From Candidatus Aquirickettsiella gammari (GTDB taxonomy: Bacteria > Pseudomonadota > Gammaproteobacteria > Diplorickettsiales > Diplorickettsiaceae), in the NCBI GenBank assembly GCA_002290645.2, contig NMOS02000014.1, forward strand, positions 1-36,151: a DNA stretch of 36,151 nt, in the 5' to 3' direction. The translations under genes were made by a program, and so were the position numbers. Numbering within the stretch: the stretch's first letter is position 1; the number at the start of each line of letters is the position of its first letter. Below, piece by piece: positions 16,940-25,602 of the stretch. A model generated the notes under the pieces. The model did no database searches, had not been told where the DNA came from, and saw nothing but the letters and a program-made list of their open reading frames with translations.

Positions 16940-18940
16940 TTAAACGGCTAATAGATGGTTTAGTGTTTTGATAATGTTGTCTATAGTAAAGCCAAATTCT
17001 TTAAAGACATCGGGGCCTGGTGCTGACTCGCCAAATTGATTAATACCGATTACTTTACCCTTATCCCCTACATAACGATACCAAAAATCCTTGTTTCCAG
17101 CTTCTATCGCAATTCGCAGTTTGACCGAACTCGGCAAGATATCCGCTTGATAGGCCGGATCTTGCTGTTCAAAGCGATCGGCTGAGGGCATAGAGACGAC
17201 TCGGATTCGTTTTCCTTGTTTATTTAAAGATTCCGCCGCCGCCACGGCCAAACTAACTTCAGAGCCTGTTGCGATGATAATCACTTCAGGCTTTGCGTGG
17301 CTCTCGAGTAGCGTGTAGGCACCACGATGGATATTCTTTAAGGTTTTTTCAGAATGATTTTGTCCAGCTAATGCTTGTCGAGTCAATAGTAAACAGCTTG
17401 GTCCTGAGCGCTCTAAAGCTTGTTGCCAAGCTATCGCTGTTTCTAAGCTATCACAGGGTCGCCAAACCGAAAGATTGGGAATAAGTCGTAAGCTATTAAT
17501 ATGTTCTATCGGTTGATGGGTTGGGCCATCTTCACCTAATCCTATCGAATCATGCGTATAAACAAAAATAACCTGTTGTTTCATCAAAGCGGATAAACGA
17601 ACCGCATTACGCGCATAATCACTAAAGACTAAAAAAGTACCGCCATAAGGTATCAATCCACCGTGTAAAGCGATTCCATTCATCATGGCAGACATACCGA
17701 ACTCACGTACTCCATAATGAATATAGTTACCGGATGGATTTTCTTTTGTTAGGACCTGCGATCCTTCCCAACAGCTTGCATTAGATTCGGTTAAATCGGC
17801 TGAGCCGCCTAGCAATTCCGGTAAAAGAGGAGCAAAGGCGTTTAATACCTGTTGTGACGCTTTACGAGTAGCTATTTTTTTCGAGCCGTGTTGGTAAAAG
17901 CTTTCTATGATTGATTTAGTTTTTTCTGTCCAATCTACAGGTAGTTTCCGCTTGATTCTTCGTTGATATTCTTCGGCAAGCAGTGGAAATTTTTCTTGAT
18001 ACTGATTCCACTTTTCTTCCCAAGCTTTTTCAACTGCACTTCCCTTAGAGCGAGCATCCCAAGCGGCATAAATATCTTTTGGAATTTGAAAAGGTGGGTA
18101 ATCCCAATTAAGCGCGTCTCTGGTGGCGGCTATTTCTTTTTCACCTAATGCGGCGCCATGCGCTTGGTGACTGCCGGCTAAATTAGGTGAGCCAAATGCA
18201 ATTTTTGTTTTGCAGCAGAGTAAGCTCGGTTTGTCGGTTACCGCACGCGCTTTTTCGATGGCTATTTTAATTTGTTTCGGATCATGTCCGTCGATATCAG
18301 CAATAACGTGCCAATGATAAGCGGCAAAACGTTTCGGCGTATCGTCTCTAAACCATCCAGCGACATCCCCATCAATCGAAATATTATTATCATCCCAAAA
18401 AGCAATTAATTTACCTAAACCTAAACAGCCAGCGAGTGAACCTGCTTCATTAGAAATCCCTTCCATTAAACAACCGTCGCCGATAAAAACATAAGTGAAA
18501 TGATCGACAATATCATGATAAGGACGATTGAAATAAGCCGCTAAATTACGTTCAGCTAAGGCCATGCCCACCGCATTAGCGAATCCTTGGCCGAGAGGGC
18601 CTGTTGTTGTTTCAATACCTGGGGTCAAACCCACTTCAGGATGGCCAGGTGTTTTTGAATGTAATTGGCGAAATCGTTTAATCTCTTCTAAAGGAAGATC
18701 GTAACCCGTTAAGTGGAGTAATGCGTAGTGCAGCATCGATCCATGTCCATTTGATAAAATGAAACGATCGCGGTTAGACCATTGTGGGTTTTGCGGGTTA
18801 TGAACGAGGAAGTCGTTCCATAAAACAGTGGCAATGTCGGCCATTCCCATCGGCATGCCAGGATGTCCTGAGTTGGCTTGCTCTACGGCATCTAGGCTAA
18901 GAAAACGAATCGCATTAGCACATTTTTTTTGGTAAGGCAT
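16940..18940 (-). CDS. tkt: Transketolase
   Basis: 666 residues, the usual length for bacterial transketolase. It moves two-carbon ketol units between sugar phosphates in the pentose phosphate pathway, using thiamine diphosphate. Visible features include [10 protein letters not shown] near 19-28, the ThDP-binding GDGCLMEG followed by an asparagine, and the pyrimidine-domain EFGM segment carrying the cofactor-activating glutamate, then [10 protein letters not shown] and [20 protein letters not shown] lies eight bases before the ATG. It probably shares a transcript with gapA. The gene is intact with no frame break. Confidence 0.95.
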   Translation of the reverse strand: MPYQKKCANAIRFLSLDAVEQANSGHPGMPMGMADIATVLWNDFLVHNPQNPQWSNRDRFILSNGHGSMLHYALLHLTGYDLPLEEIKRFRQLHSKTPGHPEVGLTPGIETTTGPLGQGFANAVGMALAERNLAAYFNRPYHDIVDHFTYVFIGDGCLMEGISNEAGSLAGCLGLGKLIAFWDDNNISIDGDVAGWFRDDTPKRFAAYHWHVIADIDGHDPKQIKIAIEKARAVTDKPSLLCCKTKIAFGSPNLAGSHQAHGAALGEKEIAATRDALNWDYPPFQIPKDIYAAWDARSKGSAVEKAWEEKWNQYQEKFPLLAEEYQRRIKRKLPVDWTEKTKSIIESFYQHGSKKIATRKASQQVLNAFAPLLPELLGGSADLTESNASCWEGSQVLTKENPSGNYIHYGVREFGMSAMMNGIALHGGLIPYGGTFLVFSDYARNAVRLSALMKQQVIFVYTHDSIGLGEDGPTHQPIEHINSLRLIPNLSVWRPCDSLETAIAWQQALERSGPSCLLLTRQALAGQNHSEKTLKNIHRGAYTLLESHAKPEVIIIATGSEVSLAVAAAESLNKQGKRIRVVSMPSADRFEQQDPAYQADILPSSVKLRIAIEAGNKDFWYRYVGDKGKVIGINQFGESAPGPDVFKEFGFTIDNIIKTLNHLLAV

Positions 18941-19008
18941 TAATTGTCTTCCTATTTACCTATCTTGGTAATATTTAAAAGCTAGATCCCGCTCAATAAA
19001 ACGCAATA

Positions 19009-20196
19009 TTAAAAAATATCAACAATAATCGCATGCACAATGATAATAGACGAGACTATGATCAGCAAACTTAATAAAGCTTTTCCGCCGATAACGCGAT
19101 AAGGAGAAACGATTTGTTGATGATAACGTCCAGACCAGGCCATCAGTGCAGGAAGCAAGGCCAATAAGCTGGCACACCAAATGCCCGCATAATTTAACGC
19201 CGCCATAAATGCGCTAGGATAAAACAAAACAATTATTAAAGGAGGTAAAAAACTAAGTAGATGTACAATAATCTTATTTTTATCGGTGGGTTTCAATCTT
19301 AGGCCGTCTATTAGGAAATCAAATAAACTAATTCCTACTCCTAAAAAGGAAGTGGCTAAACAAATAGAGGTAAATACCCAAGCAAGAAATGTAATAATAT
19401 TGTTATTTAATAAGTGACTTAATGTATTTGTTAAACGACTGGTAGCATCACCAGTGTGGGCAATTGATGAAAGTTTATCAATCGGAATAACGCCCATAAT
19501 CGCCCCGATCCAAAGGATATAACAAATAAGTGGAATGAGACTGCCAAAAAAAATGACTTGCCGTAATTGCCTAATATTACTGTGAAAATAACTGCGTAAA
19601 CTTGGAATAATAGCGGCAAAACCAAAGGAGGTTATGATAATAGTAAGGCTAGCTGATAAATGATGTAGCTCCCCTTGCCCTAGTTGCTTAATCGATATAA
19701 AAGGAAATAAAAATAAAATTAAGAGGCAAAAAATAAGTAACTTTCCACCCATCAAAATACGATTTAATAAATCGACCGAGCGGATACCTTTATAGACGAC
19801 AGCACCTAAGATAAGAACAAATAAAGTCGCTGTAAAACCCGTTGCAAAGTGGATATCTTTTTTTTGTAATAAACCTTGTAAAAAATCCGAACCACCGGCG
19901 ATATAGGCGGCTAATAAAGAATATAGCAAGAATAGATAACATAACCACGCGATGATTTCACCTGGGGTTCCTAAAGTAGCTCGCGCCATGGAAATTAAAT
20001 GGCTGTAGCGAGGAAACCAAAGGTTAACTTCTAAAATAAGTAAAGCGCCGGTTAACATGATTGCCCAACAAGCAAGTAAAAACAGCGCTGAATTGATAAA
20101 ACCAGCTTGAGCGGTTGCGAGTGGTAAAGCTAACATTCCACCACCTATCGAATTTCCAGTAATTAATAATATACCACCCAATTGTTTTACATTCAT
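19009..20196 (-). CDS. Aromatic amino acid permease (HAAAP family, TyrP/Mtr type), copy 2
   Basis: A 395-residue inner-membrane transporter with about 11 hydrophobic segments. The N-terminal GGILLITGNSIGGGMLALPLA is the hallmark of the hydroxy/aromatic amino acid permease family (TyrP, Mtr, TnaB), which imports tyrosine or tryptophan by proton symport. The middle segments LLAAYIAGGSDFLQ and TSFGFAAIIPSLRSYF and the late ATSFLGVGISLFDFL are also typical. Its paralogue ends six bases upstream, so both are read from one transcript. The exact substrate cannot be read from sequence. Import of aromatic amino acids would suit an auxotroph living in host tissue, though the window does not show auxotrophy. 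Confidence 0.85.
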   Translation of the reverse strand: MNVKQLGGILLITGNSIGGGMLALPLATAQAGFINSALFLLACWAIMLTGALLILEVNLWFPRYSHLISMARATLGTPGEIIAWLCYLFLLYSLLAAYIAGGSDFLQGLLQKKDIHFATGFTATLFVLILGAVVYKGIRSVDLLNRILMGGKLLIFCLLILFLFPFISIKQLGQGELHHLSASLTIIITSFGFAAIIPSLRSYFHSNIRQLRQVIFFGSLIPLICYILWIGAIMGVIPIDKLSSIAHTGDATSRLTNTLSHLLNNNIITFLAWVFTSICLATSFLGVGISLFDFLIDGLRLKPTDKNKIIVHLLSFLPPLIIVLFYPSAFMAALNYAGIWCASLLALLPALMAWSGRYHQQIVSPYRVIGGKALLSLLIIVSSIIIVHAIIVDIF

Positions 20197-20201
20197 AGGA
20201 G

Positions 20202-21407
20202 TTAATTGATAAGACTTAGAACAATGATAAATAAAGCAATAGTTATTAAACTAATTAATAAAAATTTCCCTCCAGCTAGCCGATAACCTATAGCAGATTT
20301 TTTAATATACCGTCCGCTCCATGCCATCATAGCGGGAAGGAGTATTAATAATAGGGCACAAAGTACCCCTGCATAAGATAAAGCTATAATAAAGATATGC
20401 GGATAATGGTTCGCGATAAGGAAGGGAGGAAGGAAGGTGAGCACATAAAGAACAAATTTGTTCAAAGCGCGTTTTTTAATCTTTAACCCATCACTTAAGA
20501 AGTCAAATAGGCTCAAAGCAACACCTAGAAAAGATGTGGCAAGGCAGATTGAAGTAAAGATTTTTGCTAAAAGATTAATGAGTCTGTTGTGGAGTAGATT
20601 ACTTAAGGCCATCATTAAATCGCTGGCTGAGTGACCTGAATGATACATGAGCGTTAAGCTTGGATTTCCTTGCGCAGGAATAACACCCATAATGGCTATT
20701 TCCCATATAACATAACAGAACAACGGAATTAAACTACCAATCAGGATGGTTTTACGCAGCATGAGTAAATCATTTTTAAAATAACTCCGTAAGCTAGGTA
20801 CTATGACCGCAAAACCAAAAGAAGTCATAATAACGGTAATACTACCTAAAATCATAGTAGTAGAATATGGGTTTGCTAAGGTTAATAGGTAATCTATGGA
20901 GATAAAAGGAAAAATACATAGGGCTAATAAGATAAAGGTAAATAATTTACTAAACATTAAACCCCGATTAATATAATCTACCGATCTAAGTCCTTTATAA
21001 ACGACTAGACTTAATAAAGCCGTAAATAATAAAGCCGAAATTTTAGTTGATACAGTGATATGGAATGTTAATAAAAGGTGTTGCAAAAAATCGCTTCCAC
21101 CTGCGATGTAAGCGGCTAATAAAGCGTAAAGCAATGATAAATAGCTGGTCCATGCGATAATTTGGCCGAATGTCCCTAAAGTTGTTTTAGCCATCGTGAT
21201 TAAGTTGCTGTTGACTGGATGCCAAAGGTTGACCTCTAAAATAAGCAATGCACTTAGCGTCATGACGGCCCAACATAAAACTAAAGCGATAAAAGCATTT
21301 ATAAATCCTAATTGTGCCGTCGCGATAGGTAAGGCTAGCATTCCGCCACCGATACTCGTTCCAACGATTAGAAGTATGCCGCCAATCAGCTTATTATTCA
21401 TAATCAT
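20202..21407 (-). CDS. Aromatic amino acid permease (HAAAP family, TyrP/Mtr type), copy 1
   Basis: A 401-residue paralogue of the following gene, with the same opening (GGILLIVGTSIGGGMLALPIA), LLAAYIAGGSDFLQ, TSFGFAVIVPSLRSYF and ATSFLGVALSLFDFL. The two differ through most hydrophobic segments, so the duplication is not recent and the pair may have distinct substrates. About 11 membrane helices are expected. The ORF begins ATG-ATT-ATG; the third codon is an equally good start, and no clear ribosome-binding site decides between them. It starts 15 bases after lpxL ends, so all three may be co-transcribed. Confidence 0.85.
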   Translation of the reverse strand: MIMNNKLIGGILLIVGTSIGGGMLALPIATAQLGFINAFIALVLCWAVMTLSALLILEVNLWHPVNSNLITMAKTTLGTFGQIIAWTSYLSLLYALLAAYIAGGSDFLQHLLLTFHITVSTKISALLFTALLSLVVYKGLRSVDYINRGLMFSKLFTFILLALCIFPFISIDYLLTLANPYSTTMILGSITVIMTSFGFAVIVPSLRSYFKNDLLMLRKTILIGSLIPLFCYVIWEIAIMGVIPAQGNPSLTLMYHSGHSASDLMMALSNLLHNRLINLLAKIFTSICLATSFLGVALSLFDFLSDGLKIKKRALNKFVLYVLTFLPPFLIANHYPHIFIIALSYAGVLCALLLILLPAMMAWSGRYIKKSAIGYRLAGGKFLLISLITIALFIIVLSLIN

Positions 21408-21422
21408 TTTTCACAGGGACAT

Positions 21423-22331
21423 TTAATAGGGAAATTTTTCATCTAAAGGGCGTGTTTTAAAGCGTCTATGTATCCAAAGATATTGTTCTGGATGGGCGCA
21501 GATAGCGTGCTCTAATAGCTGATTAAAGCGCAGCGCATCTTGATAATCATCGCCTTCGGCAAAGTTTTTTAAAATAGGCCCGATGGTAATTTGGTAGCCC
21601 CTTTTTTTAGCCAGTCGATGGCAAAACAAAGTGACAACTTGCGCGCCAGTTCGACTTGCATAACGGCTGGGGGTGGTAATAGTAGCGGCAGAGATATTAA
21701 AAAAAGGCGCAAAAATGCTGTGTGTGGCACCGTAATCTTGATCAGCAGCATACCAAATTGCCCTATTTTGCTTTAGAGCTTTAATAATTTGACGAATCGC
21801 TTGTCGATGTATGGGTTGCATCCATTTAAAGTTGCGGTGCCTTTTTAATAACATATCGATGACTTGGTTTTTTTGCTCTCGATAAACAACCTGCATGGGA
21901 AAAATGCTAGAAAATAAACGTCCGCAAATGTCCAGCGAGGTAAAATGGCCACTTAAAATCAATACCCCCTTCTTTTTCGCGATCGCTTCTTGTAGATGCT
22001 CTAAGCCGCTTACCTGAATCAATGAGTTTAATTTGTGTTCTGGCATCCACCAAGCCATTGCCGATTCAATTAAGCCCATCCCTAAGGATTGAAACTGTTT
22101 TTTGAGTAAATATTCCCGTGCTTGATGGGATAAAGTCGGAAAACAAAGTTTTAGATTAATTTCGGCAACACGTCGAAATCTTTTCAATAAATAGTAAGAA
22201 ATTCGACCTAAATTTTTTCCAAATTCTAATTGTAATGTATAAGGTAGTTTAGTGACGAGATATAAAATTCCTAGCCCTAGCCAGGTGGGCCAATAACGAG
22301 GATGGATAAGATTTAAAAATTTATTAGGCAT
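21423..22331 (-). CDS. lpxL: Lipid A late acyltransferase (LpxL/HtrB family)
   Basis: 302 residues, the normal length. The family adds a secondary acyl chain, usually laurate from acyl-ACP, to Kdo2-lipid IVA at the inner membrane. An N-terminal hydrophobic segment (about 15-33) anchors it. The catalytic HX4D pair is H129 and D134 in SGHFTSLD, and the downstream YREQKN, ADQDYG and FAPFFN motifs complete the LPLAT core. LpxL versus LpxM or LpxP cannot be settled by eye. It lies first in a minus-strand run with the two permeases, a grouping that looks positional rather than functional. Confidence 0.88.
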   Translation of the reverse strand: MPNKFLNLIHPRYWPTWLGLGILYLVTKLPYTLQLEFGKNLGRISYYLLKRFRRVAEINLKLCFPTLSHQAREYLLKKQFQSLGMGLIESAMAWWMPEHKLNSLIQVSGLEHLQEAIAKKKGVLILSGHFTSLDICGRLFSSIFPMQVVYREQKNQVIDMLLKRHRNFKWMQPIHRQAIRQIIKALKQNRAIWYAADQDYGATHSIFAPFFNISAATITTPSRYASRTGAQVVTLFCHRLAKKRGYQITIGPILKNFAEGDDYQDALRFNQLLEHAICAHPEQYLWIHRRFKTRPLDEKFPY

Positions 22332-22612
22332 TAGCAGGTAATAATCGGCGCACTATTTGTTTTTTAATTAAATATTTTTCTATGCTTTGGTCGATGTCTT
22401 GTTGCGTTTAATAATGATGGCAACGGCCCTTCAGGGTAAACAGCTAATCTATCAGAAAACAGTAAGCATCTCTATTGAGCCAGTGATTTAGCGGGCTCAG
22501 AAACTAAAACTCAACGAATTTAAAGCATACGGCTTGTGTATAAATATAAAAATGAACAGATTAACTTTTTTGGGTTAAACTAAAGGTATTTCTATACAAG
22601 GAGGAACGTATT

Positions 22613-23077
22613 ATGTCAAATATTATACGCTATAGAGTCCCTTCTTTACTTCACCAGCTACATCGTTTGTCCCAAGAATGGGATCAACTATTTGAGCCGA
22701 ATCATCCTCCTTTCGAGGATAGTTCTTTGGTTGAAACCGGTCATTGGGCGCCTGCGGTTGATATTAAAGAGGAACCGACCCGCTTTGTACTCTACGCTGA
22801 TATACCAGGGGTTGATCCTAAAGACATCGAGATCTCTATGGAAAGTGGAATATTGACGATCAAAGGCGAACGTGTTGTGACTAAGCAAGAAGAAAACGAG
22901 GGATATACCCGGGCTGAGCGGTCCAAAGGACGGTTTTATCGTCGTTTTTCTTTACCAGATACAGCAGACTCCAACAAGATTACGGCAGAGGGAAAACAGG
23001 GAGTATTAAGAGTTATTATCCCTAAGAGAGATAAGGCACCTGTAAAAAAGATTAAGGTAGAAGATAAAAAAGATTAA
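22613..23077 (+). CDS. Small heat shock protein, Hsp20/alpha-crystallin family
   Basis: 154 residues, one alpha-crystallin domain. It should hold unfolding proteins for later ATP-dependent refolding. The domain runs from APAVDIKEEPTRFVLYADIPG (about 47-67) to GVLRVIIPKRDKAP near 129-142, with the GILTIKGER strand and RRFSLP motif between; the family's GVL hallmark, where V contacts the neighbour strand, is kept. The tail is lysine-rich and lacks a clear I-x-I motif, though KIKVED comes close. A strong AAGGAGG lies seven bases before the ATG. It resembles the class of bacterial Hsp20 common in soil and intracellular bacteria rather than IbpA. I could not identify a sigma32 promoter. Confidence 0.92.
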   Translation: MSNIIRYRVPSLLHQLHRLSQEWDQLFEPNHPPFEDSSLVETGHWAPAVDIKEEPTRFVLYADIPGVDPKDIEISMESGILTIKGERVVTKQEENEGYTRAERSKGRFYRRFSLPDTADSNKITAEGKQGVLRVIIPKRDKAPVKKIKVEDKKD

Positions 23078-23611
23078 TACGACTTTAATTTTAGGCGATG
23101 AATTTGGGATAAAACTCGTGTATAAGCTAAAGCGCCCTAGACATTTGTATGAAGTGCTTGAAGGCATGCGGTGCGCAAAGTTGGAACAGTGACCTCCTGG
23201 AACCATGAATTTTGCTTTAAGCAAATATTATTTCGTGGTGATGGGGGTGGTAATGGAAAATAATGTGGTAAGTAATCTAAAAAAGAGGCGACAGTCGCGA
23301 TTAAATTTGGTTTGCTTCACTTGTTGCCTCTGACGCAGAGGTTGTCTCTCGGCATTCCGGGAATTTCGGGACTATGTACACGAATTCCTGGGGCTTGACA
23401 CCTACAATGAGTAAACGACTTTTGCTATGTGCTGTAGTATAGGTCTAGGATTAAACGGTAAATGATTGGCACAAAGTTGATATTCACGAATGTTTTTGAT
23501 TAGAGGTAAAAGTTTATTCATAACAGGAAGGAGGTTCTACTTGCCAAATGGGTATCACACCCACTAAAGTAAGCGCTAAAATAGGCTGCTATTATTTAAT
23601 AGGTAGGATCT
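23078..23611 (+). ncRNA. 534-base spacer with several inverted repeats, possible structured RNA
   Basis: No convincing gene fills this spacer. It is richer in G and C than its neighbours and holds a cluster of pairings at 23284-23391: GCGAC-A-GTCGC (23288-23298), CCTCTG-ACG-CAGAGG (23327-23341), AGAGGC at 23284-23289 that could pair instead with GCCTCT at 23326-23331, and a longer imperfect stem CCGGGAATTTCG / CGAATTCCTGG (23357-23368, 23381-23391). I do not recognise 6S RNA, tmRNA, RNase P or a known riboswitch. A possible promoter is not clear. It may be an unknown RNA or the trace of a decayed gene; either strand is possible. Confidence 0.3.
23541..23567 (+). CDS. Eight-codon ORF behind a strong ribosome-binding site
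   Basis: AAGGAGG at 23528-23534 is six bases before a TTG that opens TTG-CCA-AAT-GGG-TAT-CAC-ACC-CAC-TAA. A hairpin, TGGGT-ATCAC-ACCCA (23549-23563), lies within it. It may be a leader ORF for the next gene or a chance match. Confidence 0.25.
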   Translation: MPNGYHTH

Positions 23612-23908
23612 ATGGAGTATAAAGAAACTGAGGCTTTATTAGAAGAAGATGACAGTGATGGAGGGAGTGATACTGAATTACCACCCGATATCTTAGACAT
23701 CGAGGATGAAGAGCTCGATACATGGCCAGAAGAATTGGCCTTAGATGCATTAAATAAAAAAACGAAAGTTTCGCCGGTTCGATTTTCGCTTGAAAAACGT
23801 CGAGCTATTGAAGATTATTTAGAGCAACGACGATTACGTGAAGAGTTCGAGTATGAGTTTGAAAATGAGTCTTTATCAGAAAATGCTGACGCCGCGAAAG
23901 GTGAGTAG
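23612..23908 (+). CDS. Small acidic protein, PA3496-like
   Basis: 98 residues. The first half is strongly acidic and probably disordered, with runs of Asp and Glu up to about residue 45. The second half is basic then helical: [35 protein letters not shown], split here as [14 protein letters not shown] at 67-80 for the core. That core resembles the R-R-x-I-E-x-x-x-E-x-x-x-L-R pattern of small gammaproteobacterial proteins labelled PA3496 family putative envelope integrity protein; the link is from memory and weak. It ends two bases before accA and its tail supplies the accA ribosome-binding site, so the two are co-translated. Function is unknown. Confidence 0.6.
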   Translation: MEYKETEALLEEDDSDGGSDTELPPDILDIEDEELDTWPEELALDALNKKTKVSPVRFSLEKRRAIEDYLEQRRLREEFEYEFENESLSENADAAKGE

Positions 23909-23910
23909 CT

Positions 23911-24858
23911 ATGCACTTTAAGTTTTTGGATTTTGAAAAGCCTATAGCCGAGCTTGGGGCAAAAATAGAAGAGCTGCGCAAACTAGGCAATGATGCCGAG
24001 GTTAATGTCGGTGAGGAGATTAAACGTTTAGAGCAGCGAAAACTTGAATTAACACAATCTATTTTTCAAACATTAAATGCTTGGCAGATAGTTCAGTTAG
24101 CGCGTCATCCACAAAGACCGTATTTTTTGGATTATGTGCACAGAATTTTTACAGATTTTGATGAATTACATGGCGACAGACAATTTTCTGATGATACGGC
24201 CATCGTAGGCGGGGTTGCTAAATTAGCCGAACAGCCGGTAGTCATTATAGGTCATCAGAAAGGGCGTACGACAAAAGAAAAGGTACAACGTAATTTTGGC
24301 ATGCCGAAACCTGAAGGCTACCGTAAAGCACTTCGATTGATGGAGTTGGCGGAACGCTTTAAGCTAGCTATTTTAACTTTTATTGATACACCCGGTGCTT
24401 ATCCGGGTATTGATGCGGAAGAACGAAACCAAAGTGCTGCGATTGCACAAAATCTGCAAATGATGTCCCAGCTTAGAACACCCATTGTTTCTACAATAAT
24501 TGGCGAAGGTGGTTCAGGGGGTGCTTTGGCCGTTGGTGTAGCGGATCGAATTTTGATGTTGCAATATAGTGTTTATTCGGTGATTTCCCCTGAGGGTTGC
24601 GCTTCTATTCTCTGGAAAAGTGCTGAAAAGGCACCTGAGGCAGCAGAAGCGATGGCAATGAATGCAGATCGTTTGTATCAGCTCAAGTTAATCGATAAGG
24701 TAATTGAAGAACCTTTAGGCGGTGCTCATACAGATTTTGATGAAATGGCGACTCAATTAAAGACTGAACTCGTTAAACAGTTAACACAGCTACAATATTT
24801 CTCAACTGAAAAGCTACTCGAACTGCGCTACCAGAAGATATTATCTATGGGCGTTTAA
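23911..24858 (+). CDS. accA: Acetyl-CoA carboxylase carboxyltransferase subunit alpha
   Basis: 315 residues, normal length. With AccD it transfers the carboxyl group from biotin to acetyl-CoA, making malonyl-CoA for fatty acid synthesis. It opens with [19 protein letters not shown], and the carboxyltransferase fold is marked by [32 protein letters not shown] and the oxyanion-hole [23 protein letters not shown] follows. All core motifs are intact and there is no fusion to AccD. The start follows the small acidic gene by two bases. In many gammaproteobacteria accA stands beside tilS; here pnuC lies between them. Confidence 0.97.
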   Translation: MHFKFLDFEKPIAELGAKIEELRKLGNDAEVNVGEEIKRLEQRKLELTQSIFQTLNAWQIVQLARHPQRPYFLDYVHRIFTDFDELHGDRQFSDDTAIVGGVAKLAEQPVVIIGHQKGRTTKEKVQRNFGMPKPEGYRKALRLMELAERFKLAILTFIDTPGAYPGIDAEERNQSAAIAQNLQMMSQLRTPIVSTIIGEGGSGGALAVGVADRILMLQYSVYSVISPEGCASILWKSAEKAPEAAEAMAMNADRLYQLKLIDKVIEEPLGGAHTDFDEMATQLKTELVKQLTQLQYFSTEKLLELRYQKILSMGV

Positions 24859-24871
24859 TCTAAGGTAATTT

Positions 24872-24892
24872 TTAAGTTTTTTGAGAACTTAA
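24872..24892 (+). terminator. AT-rich hairpin between accA and pnuC
   Basis: TTAAGTT (24872-24878) and AACTTAA (24886-24892) form a perfect 7-base inverted repeat with a 7-base loop, 14 bases after the accA stop. It is all but one pair A/T-rich with no T tract, so it is a weak terminator or attenuator at best. Confidence 0.25.
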
Positions 24893-24907
24893 TTAGAAAA
24901 ATTAAAA

Positions 24908-25501
24908 ATGAAGCTTTTTTATTTTGAAGTCATCGCTTTTATATCAGGCGTAGTAAATATCTATCTTATTACCCGGAGCAGTTTATGGAATTGGCTTTTT
25001 GGCATTATAACGGTCCTTTTATATAGCCTAATTTTTTTTAGTACGAAGCTGTACGCGGATATGGGCTTACAAGGAGTTTTTTTAGCCTTTCAGTTTTATG
25101 GACTGTATCAGTGGCAATATGGGAGTAGCGCGAGAAAACCTTTATCCATACAAGTAATGAGTCAATCGACTTATTTCCCCGTGTTTATAAGCGCCATTAT
25201 TTTATTTACTGCCATTAGTTTCATATTAAAACAGTATACAGATTCTACTACGGTTTATGCAGATGCTTGTGTAACGGCACTTAGCTTGATTGCGCAGTGG
25301 ATGATGAGTAAAAAATATTTGCATCATTGGCTTTTATGGATTGGTATTGATATCTTATCTATTGGTTTATATCTAAGCAAATCCTTGTATTTAACCTCCT
25401 TGCTCTATTCAATTTTTATGTTGTTGTGTGTTAAAGGCTATCATGATTGGAAAAAAAATAGGGTGAAATCTGCTAATGAGTGGTCGCATTCTATTGCCTA
25501 A
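24908..25501 (+). CDS. pnuC: PnuC-family nicotinamide riboside transporter
   Basis: 197 residues with about seven hydrophobic segments, the normal PnuC size. It imports nicotinamide riboside by facilitated diffusion for NAD synthesis. Family features are the first-helix EVIAFISGVVNIYLITR, WNWLFGIITVLLY, LYADMGLQG with a conserved aspartate, and GLYQWQYG; QWMMSKK and the last helices match too. It has no clear ribosome-binding site and lies 49 bases after accA. Some PnuC relatives carry thiamine or riboflavin, so vitamin choice is not certain. No NadR-type kinase lies nearby to trap the substrate. Confidence 0.9.
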   Translation: MKLFYFEVIAFISGVVNIYLITRSSLWNWLFGIITVLLYSLIFFSTKLYADMGLQGVFLAFQFYGLYQWQYGSSARKPLSIQVMSQSTYFPVFISAIILFTAISFILKQYTDSTTVYADACVTALSLIAQWMMSKKYLHHWLLWIGIDILSIGLYLSKSLYLTSLLYSIFMLLCVKGYHDWKKNRVKSANEWSHSIA

Positions 25502-25602
25502 ACTAACAAAATCGAATCAATAAACCACGTACGTTATCTGTTTTAGCTAAATAAGCGAGCCTGTTATGGGCATGGACTTTACAATTCCTCGTCAAATTTT
25601 AT

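Noticed and set aside
22476-22499. Inverted repeat TGAGCC...GGCTCA upstream of the Hsp20 gene
   Set aside because: Loop of 12 bases and no T tract on either side, so not a convincing terminator; no heat-shock operator pattern either.
23253-23333. 26-codon ORF MENNVVSNLKKRRQ... in the structured spacer
   Set aside because: It overlaps the inverted repeats, has a weak start context and resembles nothing I know; chance ORFs this size are common.
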